Positions 47,532-61,900 of a stretch of DNA of 64,000 nt are shown here, in pieces (within the stretch, counting starts at the first letter, position 1; every line of letters begins with the position of its first letter). The stretch is from Corbicula japonica (lineage: Eukaryota; Mollusca; Bivalvia; Venerida; Cyrenidae). The notes beneath the pieces are model-generated. The model had not been told where the DNA came from. It worked only from the letters and a program-made list of their open reading frames with translations, and searched no databases. The stretch is taken from the NCBI GenBank assembly GCA_038501625.1, contig JAZAYU010000052.1, forward strand, positions 2,757,955-2,821,954, written 5' to 3'. Both the position numbers and the translations under genes were made by a program.

Positions 47532-49628
47532 TTACTCCAGTTTGCAGACAGGAAAACAGTTGTATTTGCAGTCAATATCACCCCACTTGTAATCATACGG
47601 CTGCCAAAAGACCACGCAGTCTTCGTCACCGCCACCTGAATTGGGTTCATTTGGATTCCAATCAGTAACAGTTGGAGTCATTTGACTACTGTACCATTTC
47701 CATAAACCTTCTACTTCGTCTGTAAGACCATTCCAGTAGCAGCCCCCTACAAAGGAAGGTAACGATTACGAAATGTGACAAGAGAGTAACTAGTACTAGT
47801 ACTTTGTTTTAGTGTTAGTCAGTAAGCTACATCCCACCCATCGTAATAGTTTTTTTTTAAATCGTACATCTAAAATAAAATGAAGCATAGTGGCTTATGT
47901 TAAAATTCAATTCCACACAGGTTAATTAAACAGTATTACAAGATGTGCGTTTTCAAAGAGAAAGAAAACTTATAATTATGTTCACGATTTAAGCCACGAA
48001 TAGTTCAATATGTTAAGTACCTTTCATGGTTCTCAGTACGTCTTTTACAAACAAATTTTCAGCCGACGAATGCAGTTCAACTAGATGTCCGTTATGTTGT
48101 CGGCAATAATGCTGGTCAAATAAAAGATTCGTATTTTATAAACGACGCCATCATAAAGTCACAAACTGCTCCTCCTCACTCAGACAAAAAAGAAAACGAA
48201 ACGGAAAGAAGGAGTTAGAAGGATAATTAGTTTATTTGTTTTGCCATTATATCTCCTCGAAGTGTCTAATAAAATAAGTACATATGTTGGTTTGCTAATT
48301 TAACTCTGCATGTCATATACCGGTATTAATTTTGACGGTTAATGAACACGGAAGAAGATTTGTTTTTACAAATACAATTTTTTTGATAAGCCCATGATCA
48401 AATATATAAAGTGAAATATGCAGGAATCGCCACACTCACAACACAGCCTCCGCACGCAGCCGAAAAGTAGAGGAAAAGATAACATATTTGTTATAAGTAT
48501 GTCATTTCAAATAGGATACATATCTAATATACTGTATGGAGTACAGTTTAGATGTGTACTCTGTACATAATTATTTTGTTAGAACTGTCTATCTTTTACA
48601 TAAATATATCACATAGGAACTCATGAATTTGATTTGAAAATGGAAAGACTCTTATATACATGTGCTGTATTTAGAAGCATGCCTTTTTATACCTTTGTCC
48701 AGTGCTTTTAAGTTTATATCCTTTCAATCTTACGTTGATTTAAATTTATGAGAATTCAATGAATAAAATGATCAAAAATGGCAAATAGTTTAAATTGTTA
48801 TATTTATAAGATAAATAAATAACAGAAAGTACTGTTTGATAATTGAAATCCGTAGAACAAAAGCATTTGTTTTGTTTTATTTTCTCAACAGGAGGAAAAT
48901 TACCTCAGATTCTACGAAAGACGCACTTGGTCCATGTCCAAATAGGTAGCATGCACCTCCGAAGGCTGTCCACAGGTCAGGGCAATCTGTAGCTTCTGTA
49001 GACCCTTTTCAATATTAAAAACTAATGATTTTAAAATCAAATTGCTTTTTAACGTACTTTCGCCTTTTTACTGCAAAACTATTTCCTTGATTTTGTTCGA
49101 TAAAATTGCAAGCTATTAACATGATATTCAGCATACTATTAGTGATTGTTCTGATTTGAAAATAATTACTTTCTAAGAAAAACTCCTTAAAAGTTTGGCA
49201 TTATCCCTCTCATGGAGCATGTTAGCAACCCTTTCATAAACCTGCAATACAGCCTCACATTCCTGGTAGAGGCACCACTTGATGACCTAACGTAGGTTAC
49301 CTTTCCAAGCATAATGTAAAGTACATAAGTCAATAATGTGAATCATGAAGGTTAAATTTTAAATCTTATAATTTTCTTCTCGGCGTGATTTCTTTGTGTA
49401 TCACTAACAAACGGTCTATCTGTTACACTGTATTATTTTAAGTGCACAGGTTTATTTTATTTGTAAAATGTTCATCATTAAAAAGAAATATCGATATGTC
49501 GTCATTGTTAATAAATAAAATTATTATAAAATAAACTTGCAGTCGTACTATAAATTGTATTATTTCTTACCAACAGCGAATACGATTATAAATAAACCCC
49601 TGAAAACTCCTTTAAACATGCGTTTCAT
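47532..49628 (-). CDS. Secreted single-domain C-type lectin, 4 exons
   Basis: Exons: 49628-49571, 48995-48904, 48111-48021 and 47746-47532. Junctions are GT-AG, phases 1-0-1 agree, and the total is 456 bases (151 aa). A signal peptide (MKRMFKGVFRGLFIIVFAV) precedes one C-type lectin domain. Conserved features in order: DCPDLWTAFGGACYLF, SFVESEHYCRQHNGHLVELH, SSAENLFVKDVL, CYWNGLTDEVEGLWKWYSS, then DWNPNEPN (the EPN calcium and mannose-type sugar motif), EDCVVF, WGDIDC (the WND-like calcium motif with Gly for Asn) and the final CFPVCKLE. The expected disulphide cysteines are present. EPN predicts mannose/GlcNAc-type specificity, though the WGD change may weaken it. A MITE-like repeat lies in intron 2. 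Secreted lectins of this kind are typical of bivalve immune recognition; that role is inferred. Confidence 0.93.
48404..48480 (-). repeat. Dispersed repeat, GATATGCATATTTCAC family, inverted fragment
   Basis: On the minus strand the fragment reads 'atcttttcctctacttttcggctgcgtgcgg' and then 'gcatatttcac'. It lies in an intron of the C-type lectin. Confidence 0.65.
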
Positions 49629-49919
49629 TTTAAGTTAACCAATTTTGTGTAACCAAAGTGCAAATAGCTAAAAGTGTTATCTTATTTGACCTCGTTACGT
49701 ACGAGGGTCATTCAAAGAGTTATGCTTTCGCTAAAGTGTTCGAAGCGAAATTCAATACCATTTACCAAGTTCTGTCACCAGTCTACTCCTTAGCGCATTT
49801 CAAAAGAAATTTAGAAATGGAATTCATGCCACAGCAACATGTTTCTACGAGTATGGCGAAGCAGGTGTACTTGTTGGCGATGCATGTTAAAAATTGTAGG
49901 CGATTCTGGTTCACCGAAT

Positions 49920-50280
49920 AGTGACACAGGTTCGCTGGTGATGATGCAGTGTCAGTAGTGAGTAACGCAGATTTACTGGTGAGCGCCGTAGTTTAACTAG
50001 ATTTTATTGAAGTTATTTGGTGGCTGACTCATTCTCACCATTTAACGACGTACGTTCACAAATCGGTGACGTAGTTGGTTCACTGGGGGGCAACAAACCT
50101 TTACAGAATAGTGATTTACGTTCATTATTGGGCGAGGTAATTTTACTGGCGGGCGACGAAGAATCACTGATTGGTGTCGCAAAATTATTGATGATCGACA
50201 AAAGTTTTTAAGATCTCGACTCAAAACTTGTAAGTGACGCTGGTTCATTGGTTGGCAACGCATGTCCACCAATAGTAAAC
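49920..50280. repeat. Degenerate minisatellite of 'ggttcactggtgggcaacg' type
   Basis: Words of the form 'ttcactggtgggcgacgta' recur with variable spacing (around 49930, 49960, 50040, 50080, 50130, 50160 and 50240). Open frames occur on both strands because the unit lacks stops in several frames. It lies upstream of the C-type lectin start. Confidence 0.5.
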
Positions 50281-52989
50281 ATATTTTAATTAAATCAAAG
50301 TCAAAATATGCTGAGGTTGTGGCACACTGGGTAATCGAGACGCGTTAAATAAATTATCCAAATAGATTTGCAAAAAAGGTCTGGAAAACGATCCGCTGCT
50401 GACCAATAGAGGGGAGTTTTTCCTTTAGGATTAAATTATGGTTATTATAATGAAAACTGAAACCAATTTGAGTTCCACTTATGTATCCGTAGGTGTTCTG
50501 AAAACTAGTAAATTGATTATGTATTTAGACCGGTAAAAATCCAGGAAACATGTTCCTCCACATGTAATTATATTGAAAATTCCCTTGCAGAGTAATATTT
50601 TAGAAAGTTTGCTTCCATTTTGCAACATCAGCCCAACATTATCGGCTACTTTTTTATTGGTCGGACTGGAATGTTCGGTAATTGAGTTAATGGCTTTTAA
50701 TTTTGCTCTAAATTGTTATCGTCATTTGCACGACGTTCCTCTCAAAGTTGTGAAACACGGCCACAATGTTCATAGCCATAATCTAGCAAACATACAGTGG
50801 TAAAGTCCTACAGGCGAGAACAGTAGCAATTTAGTAGCACAGAAGGGGAGCGTTTCAATTTGGAATCCGCAGCTTTATCGACTGATATGCAAACATATTC
50901 TATGTTATTGTATTCGTAAATAAAAGTAAATTTCTTGTTATTTCAAGCTACATATATATTTAACTTGAAATCGTGTAACAACTATGACAATAAACACTCT
51001 CAATCATACATACCAATCACGCTTTCAAGTTACAAAATTAAAAGAAATCATTAAATTAATTGTGCATGAATCTCAACACTGTCAATTCTAATAGCTCTGA
51101 TGTAGGAATCATATTTCATCATTTTTCAGCAATAAACTTTTTTTTTATAATGGTATCTGTATATAAATTTGTATTACAATATATTGCATATAAGATTTAG
51201 CAGACATTATTTCTTTAACAAATTTACACACTTTAAAAATCCAAACCTTACAATTTTACTCATTATACGTATTACAGATAAAATAAAGGTTGACATTTCG
51301 GTATAGACTCGTTTGTTTTATTATCTGAAACGTGAGAACATTTCATTATGTAGTTTTACTAATGAAATTAATAATTACACGGCGGAAATTGTCTATTTTT
51401 TTCATTCATTGTTCACAGAAGTTCAATATAAATTGTCCTGAACTGTCTTCTTCCATGCCAATGGCAAACGTAGGCTCAAAATTAATTTAAGACAAAACTT
51501 AATATCAGGACAAATACGTAAACCCATCTTTAGACTGTACATACATTGCATGCTCAGTTACAGTTTAAGGTATTAAAAAAAGAAAAATATAAACTCTCTT
51601 AAACGGCACAATGCAGTTCGATCAACCTTTGCACAAACCAATGTTATTTATATATGTTTAATTTACATACGCTAAGAAAAGTTAGAACACTAAAGCAAAA
51701 TAGTTAGACAAAAAAAAACTAAAATTCAATTTATCACAAAAACGAAGCAATACTAAACATCAATTAAAATGTCTTGATGAGTAACGAGTTACATGTAATG
51801 ACAACGATACACAAGCCTTAGGTCCTTTGGTCTAACAAATGTGAACATTGTGAGTTATTTGAAAAACGTGTGTTTGACCTTCAATTTCCTGGTAGCGAAA
51901 ATGGATGACATAAATTGTTGATTTCTCTCTTCACAATTGAAAATTCTTTTCAAGGACCTTAGATAATGCTGCAAGTATCATTTCACGCATATTGACATTT
52001 GTTGTTTTGTGGTGCTTCCTTTTTGTGCTTCCTTTTTGTGATAAATTGCAAATATAATTTTAGAGATAAGTTAGGTCTAACTATTTTTCTACTGTTCTAA
52101 CTTGTATTAACATATGCAAAATAATCGTACACTTTAGCATTTATTTGTGCAAAGTTTGATGGAAGTGCATTGTGCCGTTTGAGAGATTTTTATATTTTTT
52201 GTCTATGGAAAAGCAACGTTGAGGGGCGCAATACCTTAAACAAACGATCTGTTACAAGTATACAGTAAAAGAAAAAGAACATCAGAATTCTAAAATGTTT
52301 AAAACACATGTATACGAATACTTCTACCAGTTAATGTCTTATCCAAGATATTTTGCGACCAGTTTTGAAATAGAATAAGCCTTAGGGTTGAGGTCGAAAT
52401 ATTTTGTTGTGCTGATTTTGACCAATGACCGCAAGATATCCTGATGAGCAGACATTTTTATAAAGTAATTACTTCGTTCTGATGATGTTGCCGGTTATTT
52501 GTTTTTAATTCTTAAGCATCTGTTTGTCAAAATGGAGATGGAAACAGTGGCACATGCAAACAGTTTATTAATGTCTTCTTACATGTTGCTGTCTGTATTT
52601 TAACACTCCCACACGCAAAAAATCGAGGTCTTTAATTTTGATCGTTGTTAGACTTATGAGAAAGGCTTTTTATGTCCTGAAAAATATTATAGGAATGGTT
52701 CGTATTACGACTACAAGTTAATGTATTAATAGTAATTCTTACAGACTATCTTAGGTTTCCAAAAAACAGCTTTGACAAAAATTGTTTGTTTGAGAAGGTC
52801 GCTTAAGATAAAGAATGTTATTCATACGATCAACAATCGGAAACTTTCAAAAACTACACTCCACATCAATATATTCAAATGTCCATGATGAATTTTTAAA
52901 TACAGCTAAATATATGTTTTAAAGTTTTAAACACTTAATACAAATTAGAAAAAAAATCATTAATACTTCTAAAGATATCTATAGATAAT
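50281..52989. other. Non-coding, 3' flank of the receptor gene
   Basis: AT-rich. The part just below 52990 is likely 3' untranslated region of the receptor on the minus strand. No other exon, RNA or strong repeat is recognised. Confidence 0.45.
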
Positions 52990-55900
52990 TTAATCAGTGG
53001 CGCCTCTACCACCAGCAGCTAACGCTATCACAAAAGCAAAGTTAACAAGCAACGTTAAACTAAGAAAGAAAAAGAAACAGAATCGGTCCAAAACCATTGC
53101 GACGTCTTTCCATGAAAATTCGTGTTTACCGTCATCTGATTTGTCATCGCCATTTCCCTTGATTGGCCTTTTTTCCATATTGTCATCATCGCTAATCACA
53201 TTACTACCCTTTCCCGCTTTAGATACTTTTAAAATAGTAATCGGTGTAACTCGGTTTTCATCTTGTGTTTGTTCGATGTTTAGATGATCGTCCTTCCAGC
53301 GAATGATCCTTGTCGCGCAATTCGTTAACAGAACAATAAATGAATGTTTCTCCGGGCAACCATCTTTGTGAAACAGGATAAGGATGAGAATTGTAAGCAA
53401 AATCCCGGAGGCAGCTAAAACCAGCACAACGCCGAGATATAAACCTGAAAACAAGAATGTAAAATATCTAAATCGTTAATATCCAATTAGAATATCTGTG
53501 GGACATAGATCAAATAATATTTACCATTGGTTGTTCTCTTTTTCGTTAATTGTTTGTAGTTTTATTGGAAACTGATCATTTTGCAAACCCATGCTCTACT
53601 TTCCTTCTGCTTTTATGGCTCTGTTGGGAGTATTTGTTTTTCTGGTAATTGCAAGTCTTGCATAATTTATTCACTTTTCATATATTAAGCACAAGTTGGT
53701 CAATAATTGATGTAAATCACCGCTTTGAAAGATGATGGAAATCATTGTCCATGGCATAAAACAATTAAAGTAGAATAGAATACATGTTATTCTAATACTT
53801 TACCTAGAACTGACACGGTAATTGACGTTGGAGGAAGAGAATCTGCAACAATGGTCAGAAGCACGGCAAGGGACAGAAATACCGTGAGAACATACGAGAG
53901 TTTCTCTCCGGAATCTACAGGTACAACAAAAACCAATACGACCAATAGTGACGTCAAAATGATTGGCATCATCACATTCAAATTGTAAAATTCGGTCCTT
54001 CTCCCTGAAAAAAAAGGAATTAGACTAAATACAAGTAACTTAAAACTTTAGGATGTTAACCTTGTTGGGGTCTGAGAAAATTCAGTTTTATTATGAAACC
54101 TTGAATAACGCAAAGCATCAGCATACAACATTATGTAGAAAATAAATATTGAGTGAAGCTATGCGCAAGAAAAATGGGTCAAACTCTAGCGAGCACCAGT
54201 TTTCTCTAACAAGTAAGTAAAACAGTATAAATTGGTGCCCGCAGGAAATGTTAATCAAAGAGGGGGAAAGCGTTGAAAGACTGTCGGATATAATGGTCAA
54301 TAATTATTTGATAAATTAATAAACTTGTAATTTTCAGATACTTTCAATGAAGTAGAAAACATAGTGGATTTATGGGCTTCAGTGTGCACTATTTTGACTA
54401 TTTTGACCGCACGACTGCTTCATCATAATTGAATGACTCGTGCATTTCTTACGAACATAGTGTCGTAGCGCGCAACGCTGTTTTCTGTGCTTGATATATG
54501 GAATATCTGGCATAAACGTTACAACACTACACCAGAACATACTACAAAGGGATTGACACTCGTAGAATGTTTTATCTGCAACATTTGCATAAAATTTCAT
54601 GAATGTTTATATCTATTATAAAGCTTATCTTTATTTAACATTAGTATTAATTAGTCAAGGTTTACACAAATTACATGCCCACCTTATTAAATTTCATTAA
54701 CTTTCCAAATGTTATCTTGAAGATGATTTTCTTTGACATTAAGTCGTCGAGGTCGTTTATGAAAAAGTCATATATCATTTGCTGAATTAAAGATATTTTG
54801 AAAAAAAACGTGGATATGCATGGTAAGGTAAATATACTTACGTAAATAAAGCCAGAAGTCTAACTGAGGGAAAATCCGTATAGAACCATCTGGTAAGTGT
54901 TCAGTTATGTTTTTGTCTTCTATACTAGTTCGAATAATTTCCCATTCACCATGCCGTCTGTATGAATATAACACAGATGCTTATACATGGTTTTGTTGAA
55001 ACATTACTTAATAAATAAGGTTTATTAAAACTTTATTTATATAAAATTCGTATTTGTTTGTAATTAGTATTATCTATTGAAAATGAATTTTAAATGCTAG
55101 AAACAGTTAGGATATTGTCTTCTATACTAGTTTGAATAAATTACTATTCGCCATTCACCTGTATGCAAAAAATACATAAATGCATACACATGATAATGTT
55201 AAAACACTTAAAAAGACAATAATAAGAAAATATAGGTCAAATTTAAGAGAGTGCATATTGTCTATTAGTCTATTACTAAGAGCTCAGTATAATGTCAGCT
55301 TGTTATGTTGTTAGACTTAGGAAAGGAAAAGCATTAAAACTTTTTAGTTCTCTATCGAAAGAACCCTGGTCAAGGGGCAGATCGCCGGATTTCAGATCTA
55401 GAAATTGTGGGTTCCAAACTCTACCAGGGATGGGTTTCGCCAGCATTTTCCCCAGTCAACAATCGGCGCGAGTACTGGTTTCAATCCAGGAAACATTATT
55501 ATATCGAGCGTTGTTTGTATGATATAGATGAAAAGGAACTTTGAATTTGTTTAACAGTGCAAAATGATCACGATGTAAAGTAAATATCTTTAACTAGGTT
55601 AATAAAGGCTCTATTTCTATTATCACTGACCATTCTAAAAGAATACCATTCACTTGTTTATTCGTTTGTGCGCTTTGTCTTGTATTATATGAAATGCCTA
55701 CAATCTTTTAGTTTTCTTTAGTTTGTACGTTACCAGTTTGTTTTTTGTTTTTTTAAACTTGCAATATTATGTGTAGCAGCATCTATCATGTTTCAAACCG
55801 TTGTATATTGCTAAATCAATATATAATTAAATGATGAGAAATTTCTAGCAAAGCCTTTACCTGTCGTCTTCTGATTAAACATTCAAATTTACAAAATAGA

Positions 55901-58900
55901 TGAAAAGGGAACTTGGACAGCCACCGAACACGGCAAATAAAAATATTGCAAGCTCGGATTAATTGAGCCTGTTCATGGCCAATAATGAAATGCAAATTAC
56001 TACCCATGCCGCCAACGCATGCTCCGAGCGCAACTAAATATATACACCAAAACATATGAGCTATGAAAGGACTAGCCGAGCAACATATTAACATTTTGTA
56101 GTCTAAGTAATGGACTTAATGGAGCTACATATAAATATTTTAGCTAATAGACCTGCAGTTTTATGTCGTCTGCTGATTAAACATTCAAATAAAAAAATGT
56201 TGTCCAGAACTTGCTGAGAAATAACAAAAAACTAACAAAAGGAAAGCGTATTTTCCTTTTTAAATGTGTGCATGATAGCAAACAGGTTGAATGTAACGAA
56301 AACTAAGCAAAATTACTACCCATGCCGCCAACGCATGCTCCGAGCGCAACTAAATATATACACCAAAACATATGAGCTATGAAAGGACTAGCCGAGCAAC
56401 ATATTAACATTTTGTAGTCTAAGTAATGGACTTAATGGAGCTACATATAAATATTTTAGCTAATAGACCTTCAGTTTAATGTCGTCTGCTGATTAAACAT
56501 TCAAATAAAAAAATGTTGTCCAGAACTTGCTGAGAAATAACAAAAAACTAACAGAAGGAAAGCGTATTTTCCTTTTTAAATGTGTGCATGATAGCAAACA
56601 GGTTGAATGTAACGAAAACTAAGCAAACTACCTACTCAAATTCTTCCAGATTGATGACTTCAAACAGGTGACCCAAGTCGACTTCATCTATCGTATAAGT
56701 CCAACTGACTAGCTCCACGACACATTTCTGCTCATCATACGGGTAGTATGTTATATCAACCTGGAAAACCCATAAATATCAGATTTATTACACCCGCATT
56801 TAAGGGTATTTTAAATTTGATAATAGTGTAATGTGTTAATAGCTCGAACCATAGAACATGAGTACATTAATTGTTAATTGTCTTTTTCTTTAGAACAAAG
56901 TTTATTCCAGAAAGGAATGTTTGTTTTTGTTCACTGAAGGTAAACACCATGTTTGCGAAAACGTTATGCTATTTCTAAGAGAGACATAATTTAAAAATAA
57001 AAAATATTATGCGTTTAAGATATTGTAATTTTGTGTTTATTTAAATCTGCATAAAACAACATACTTATTCAAAAATGAATATATGAAGATAAGAGCTGTG
57101 CTCACAGGTTTTGTTGATTTAAGTAATACAACTACGATTACTCTTCACATAGTTACAATACTAATAACTTTATACTACTACATGTAATACATTAACACTA
57201 CTAATAACATTATTCTACTTATGCTACTAATAACTTTATACTAAAGAAGCAATGATGAACGAGAACTTAATAACGCAGTAGTATGGACGTATTCATCGAA
57301 CTTTAATTGATTTAATGTATCAAAATCAAACTGAATATAACCATGTAGAATCGACAGAAGAATTGTGTATCATTCTATTTCAATAGTGTAGGAATAACGT
57401 TTGGAAAACGAATTAATCTTATTTAAAATGATCTGAGGAACGACTGAATATTATCCAATAAAGCAATAGGTTATTAAAACTACATGTTTAGAGAAGACAA
57501 TGTTAAACCCACCAGAAGTGACGAATTTATGATACATTTAATAACCGATCACCTGTGTAAAAAAGTGCTTATTGGGAATTGCCACACACACAGCAAAGAA
57601 AAAAAGAGAGCAATGGTTTAAAGAATGATCATTTTTAAACAAAAACCACAAGCCATTAACGAAAATGTGAACATGAGCGGTTATCGGCTTTTAAACGGTA
57701 TGTGGCAACACAATTTGCCGATTGGAATTTAAATTAGGTTCAAAGAATAACCAACGTCACCGTCTTCCCTGAACAGGTTCTTATAAACACAAACAATTAC
57801 ATGTTATCTTGGTGAATTAGCTCAGACCAATGATCTGCATAACAATGGTGCATGCAGAAGCACATAAACATTAAAATTTAAAAATAAGAAGCTAATGGCA
57901 TGATCAAGCGGAAGAAGCTACGTACTAAATAACCATACTGAGACTAAAGCTTTTAGAGTCAAATCAGCAAGAACACAATGAAAGAAAAAGTACAACGCAT
58001 CGAGCTTCCACGTTATTTTCTAAAAAAAAACTTTAGAAAAATTAAACCCTGTCACCGTCATGCAAACAAAGAGACAAGCATAACCATCAATTGTAGATGA
58101 GTAGAATTTGTGTATTTCTGTTCATTTTTATGGGGCAGTTTCCTTTATTTTCTAAATATTGTATCAACAGTTTAATTCGCTGTAGTTTGCCTGCTTTTCG
58201 AAGTGTTTGCTTTTTACCAGGGGTTTGTCACCTATCTAGCAGGGCGTTGTAGAATGCCTTGCTGGTAGCCTTTCATTTTGAATTTAAAAATTTTCATTTT
58301 TTATTATTTAAACGCACTTATAAACAATGCCATATATTTTATTTATTTATTTTCTCAATTTTTTTTATATTGAAATCTCTTACATTGCTTCAAACTCTTG
58401 ACAAACATGGCAATTATCGGTAAAAGCTATCAGACTGTGGTAATTAAACAATAGATTTTGTTCACAACGGAGTCAGATACGACGCTTAGTCTTCAAAATC
58501 CACAGTGCGTCCTAAACAACAAATGAAGTTCCACTAGTATGTCGAATGTTACGATAAGCCTACCGCTATATTTCGTACACACAACGTAGTAAACAACATG
58601 CAGATTTACAATTTTCGTTCGCATGAGATATTTTAACTACAACTGTGTTACTACGTACCAAACAGTGCGTCGTAAACAACAATGGTGGTTTCACTTGTGT
58701 GTTGAATGTTACGATAACATTGTACCCCACTGCTTTATTTTGCGTACTTCGCACAGCGTCGTAAACAACAATGTCGGATAAGATATTGTAACGGTTACCA
58801 CAACTGCGTTACAAAGTACCTCACAGTGCGTCCTAAACAACAAATGAAGTTCCACTAGTATGTCGAATGTTACGATAAGCCTACCGCTATATTTCGTACA

Positions 58901-61900
58901 CACAACGTAGTAAACAACATGCAGATTTACAATTTTCGTTCGCATGAGATATTTTAACTACAACTGTGTTACTACGTACCAAACAGTGCGTCTTAAACAA
59001 CAATGGTGGTTTCACTTGTGTGTTGAATGTTACGATAACATTGTACCCCACTGCTTTATTTTGCGTACTTCGCACAGCGTCGTAAACAACAATGTCGGAT
59101 AAGATATTGTAACGGTTACCACAACTGCGTTACAAAGTACCTCACAGTGCGTCGTAAACAACAATGGAGATTTAACTAGTGTGTCGAATGTTACGATTAT
59201 TCTACTGCTGTTTTATTTTGCCTACTTCGCACAGCGTCATAAACAACAATGTCGGTTGAGATATTTTAACTACAACTGCGTTACTACGTACAAACTGTGC
59301 GCCCTAAACAACAATGGAGGTTTGAATGTAACTAGTGTGTCGAATGTAACGATTACTATTCCGCTTTATTTTGCGTACTACACACAACTTCGTCAACAAT
59401 TATGTCGAAAGAGATATTTTAACTACAACTGCGTTACTACGTACCTCACACTGCGTCGTCAACAACCATGTCGGATGAGATATTTATTTTAACTACAAAT
59501 GCGTTACTACGTACCTCACAGTGTGTCGTAAACAACAATGGAGTTTCCCATTCCACAACACTATCCGAACGGACACGGAGTAAGAGTTCTGAGCTTTTTA
59601 TTATTTCTAAGTCTGCAAGTCTACAAAACAAAATGATTACTAAAATCTTCTAAGTAGAATACTGTATTTATAAGTATTGATGGTATATTTGAACGATTAA
59701 ACTGGCCAGAATTATGTGGTCTATTCAGTAATTAAACTTTCACAAAAGGTATGTTACCAACTTTTGAAAGGTAAAATATATGTAATTCAGCAGCATATGC
59801 GCAGTAAACCTGCTTGGTTTTCCGACATGATAAATCAATATATGAACTGGATAGCAAATCTCAGTTAACATACATCAATTTCATAAGTCTTCGCCATATT
59901 GAAGCCACATTTTTTTCAGGTCATTAAATTCTTAAGAACAACTGTTTGAATTACAAAACACACAGTGACTACCGTGGAGAAAAAGCTCTAATTTCACAGT
60001 CTTAACGCAACAACCACGTACTTAAAAACTTCTGATTTTACGTTATGTTCATGTTGTAGACATTTTGTACGACATGGTATTTCTTTGCTAGAATTGTAGG
60101 GGGACTTTTTTCATAAGACAAGGGAGATAAAGCACAAACCTCGCTTTCTTGACGTGTTAACGAAATAAGTAACTTTGTTTATCATGAAAGACAATGATAT
60201 TATTTTATAAGCAGCGCGTGCTTAGTTTTTAACAAATTTAGTGTCAACCGATATGTATTTCTCTTTGATTGCACGGCGGTGAAAGGGACCTGAGACTCTA
60301 TGAGTGGTTCCTTCCCAAGCTAAATAAAAGGAGATAGTAATTTGATTCATTTTCTTCTGTCTTTCAAAGAAACTATGTCCAGTATTTTTTATTTTCCATC
60401 TATTTATTGTCCCATTAAACAGTCTAAATCAATCACAATGTTGTTCATTTATAAAATGACCAGTTAATGCAACGCAATGCAATTAAATGTAATGTTATTT
60501 GATGTGATGTATAACGTAATCATGTAATGTTACGTAACGTAACACAACATTATATAACATAACATAAATTAGCATAATGAAATATAACAAATATAACATA
60601 ACACGACTTCTATTTTGATGAGTTGACAGATGATATTTCAACTAACAATGTACCAAATAATAAAGCAATAATAGCATGCAAACAATAATGCAGGTTAAAT
60701 CTACGTGCGTGCAAGTCAGTCTATGCCACGTGATGACATCTTTAGTCACGTGATTAGTCATTTGCATTACCTCGCAATGTGTCGTCAAACGTGTAGGTGG
60801 CTCCCATTGCATTTCCCCTGTGTTCTTTATCCTCAGCAACAAATAATCATTTGTTACTACTCCAAGGTCAGCAAGACTTCAATTTTTAATGATTTGGTAA
60901 ATTGTTTATTACATCGATATTCTTCTTGGGGACAGAGGTAAAAGCAGGATCGTGCTCAACTAGGTCAAATAATTATAGTTTATTTCGCAGAGAGATGATA
61001 ACTGTGGCCATTGAAGTGTCCAGAACATAATTGTTATACAAATATTTTCGGTGATACCACAATAAAACCTTAAACAATATTTCAAGCCATTGAAAGGGGA
61101 GAAACGGTTTAAAGCTGAACACTGCAAATTTCTTTTCCATGTTTTTGTAATATTTTCAATCATTTTTAAATTAAATGACTAATTAGCCTTTAATTGAATA
61201 AATTCGATAACACGTTTGTGATGGTTTGACACCAGAGATATTAACAAGTGTAAATAATGATTTGGCTCAAATTTTGGGAATGTGTTATTTTAATTGCCAT
61301 TACTGTTCCTAAAAAGAGTCAATTCACTTAAAGGCAAGATGTCACAGTATTTAAGTTTCTTTTGCATCTGTTATAAAATTTATATCATATGCACACATAT
61401 ATTTGATAAACTTAGTAATAAAAACAAACCTAAATTAATAATATTAAATTTTATATTACAAAAAGCTATGACATACGCATTATCAACGATTACTTCCGGT
61501 TTCCAAATGTTGTCGGGTTTTGAGAATATATATTCAATATCGCCCTTAGCACTTTTATTCCATGCCAGTCTAGGGTCTTCCCATTCCTGGTTAACCATAA
61601 AATAAGAAACACATTTAAAATATATATTTATATTTATCTGATGTTCTGAAAGAAAAACAACGACGACAAAAAAAACACTCAAAACCAAACGTTCTACATT
61701 ACAATAAAACCCCTTTAACAAGAACCCCTCTAATCCGGAAACCCTTTTAAACAGGAAAAATTTGGATTTTTCCATTATAAAACACATGTTAACATGGAAA
61801 TGTATGGTCCATACGAAGAGTGAAAAAACTGAATTTCATTTAAACATTCATGTACATAGTATATAAAGTTAATCAATATTGTCTTCATAGGAAATTTATT

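Noticed and set aside
33303..49628. An innate-immune gene cluster including the SEFIR gene, STEEP1 and the lectin
   Set aside because: Distances are large, the orientations differ and unrelated sequence intervenes. Three genes are too few to claim functional clustering.
49658..49921. 87-codon plus-strand frame upstream of the lectin
   Set aside because: No recognisable domain, no splice support, and it overlaps the probable promoter of the minus-strand lectin gene.
52997..53287. 96-codon plus-strand frame
   Set aside because: It is the antisense shadow of the last exon of the receptor gene.
58566..59075. Repeated open frames and regular spacing suggesting CRISPR or a repeat protein
   Set aside because: The 321-bp unit with 160-bp subunits is a satellite-like array in a eukaryotic intron. 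There are no short repeats with unique spacers, and the frames are by-products.
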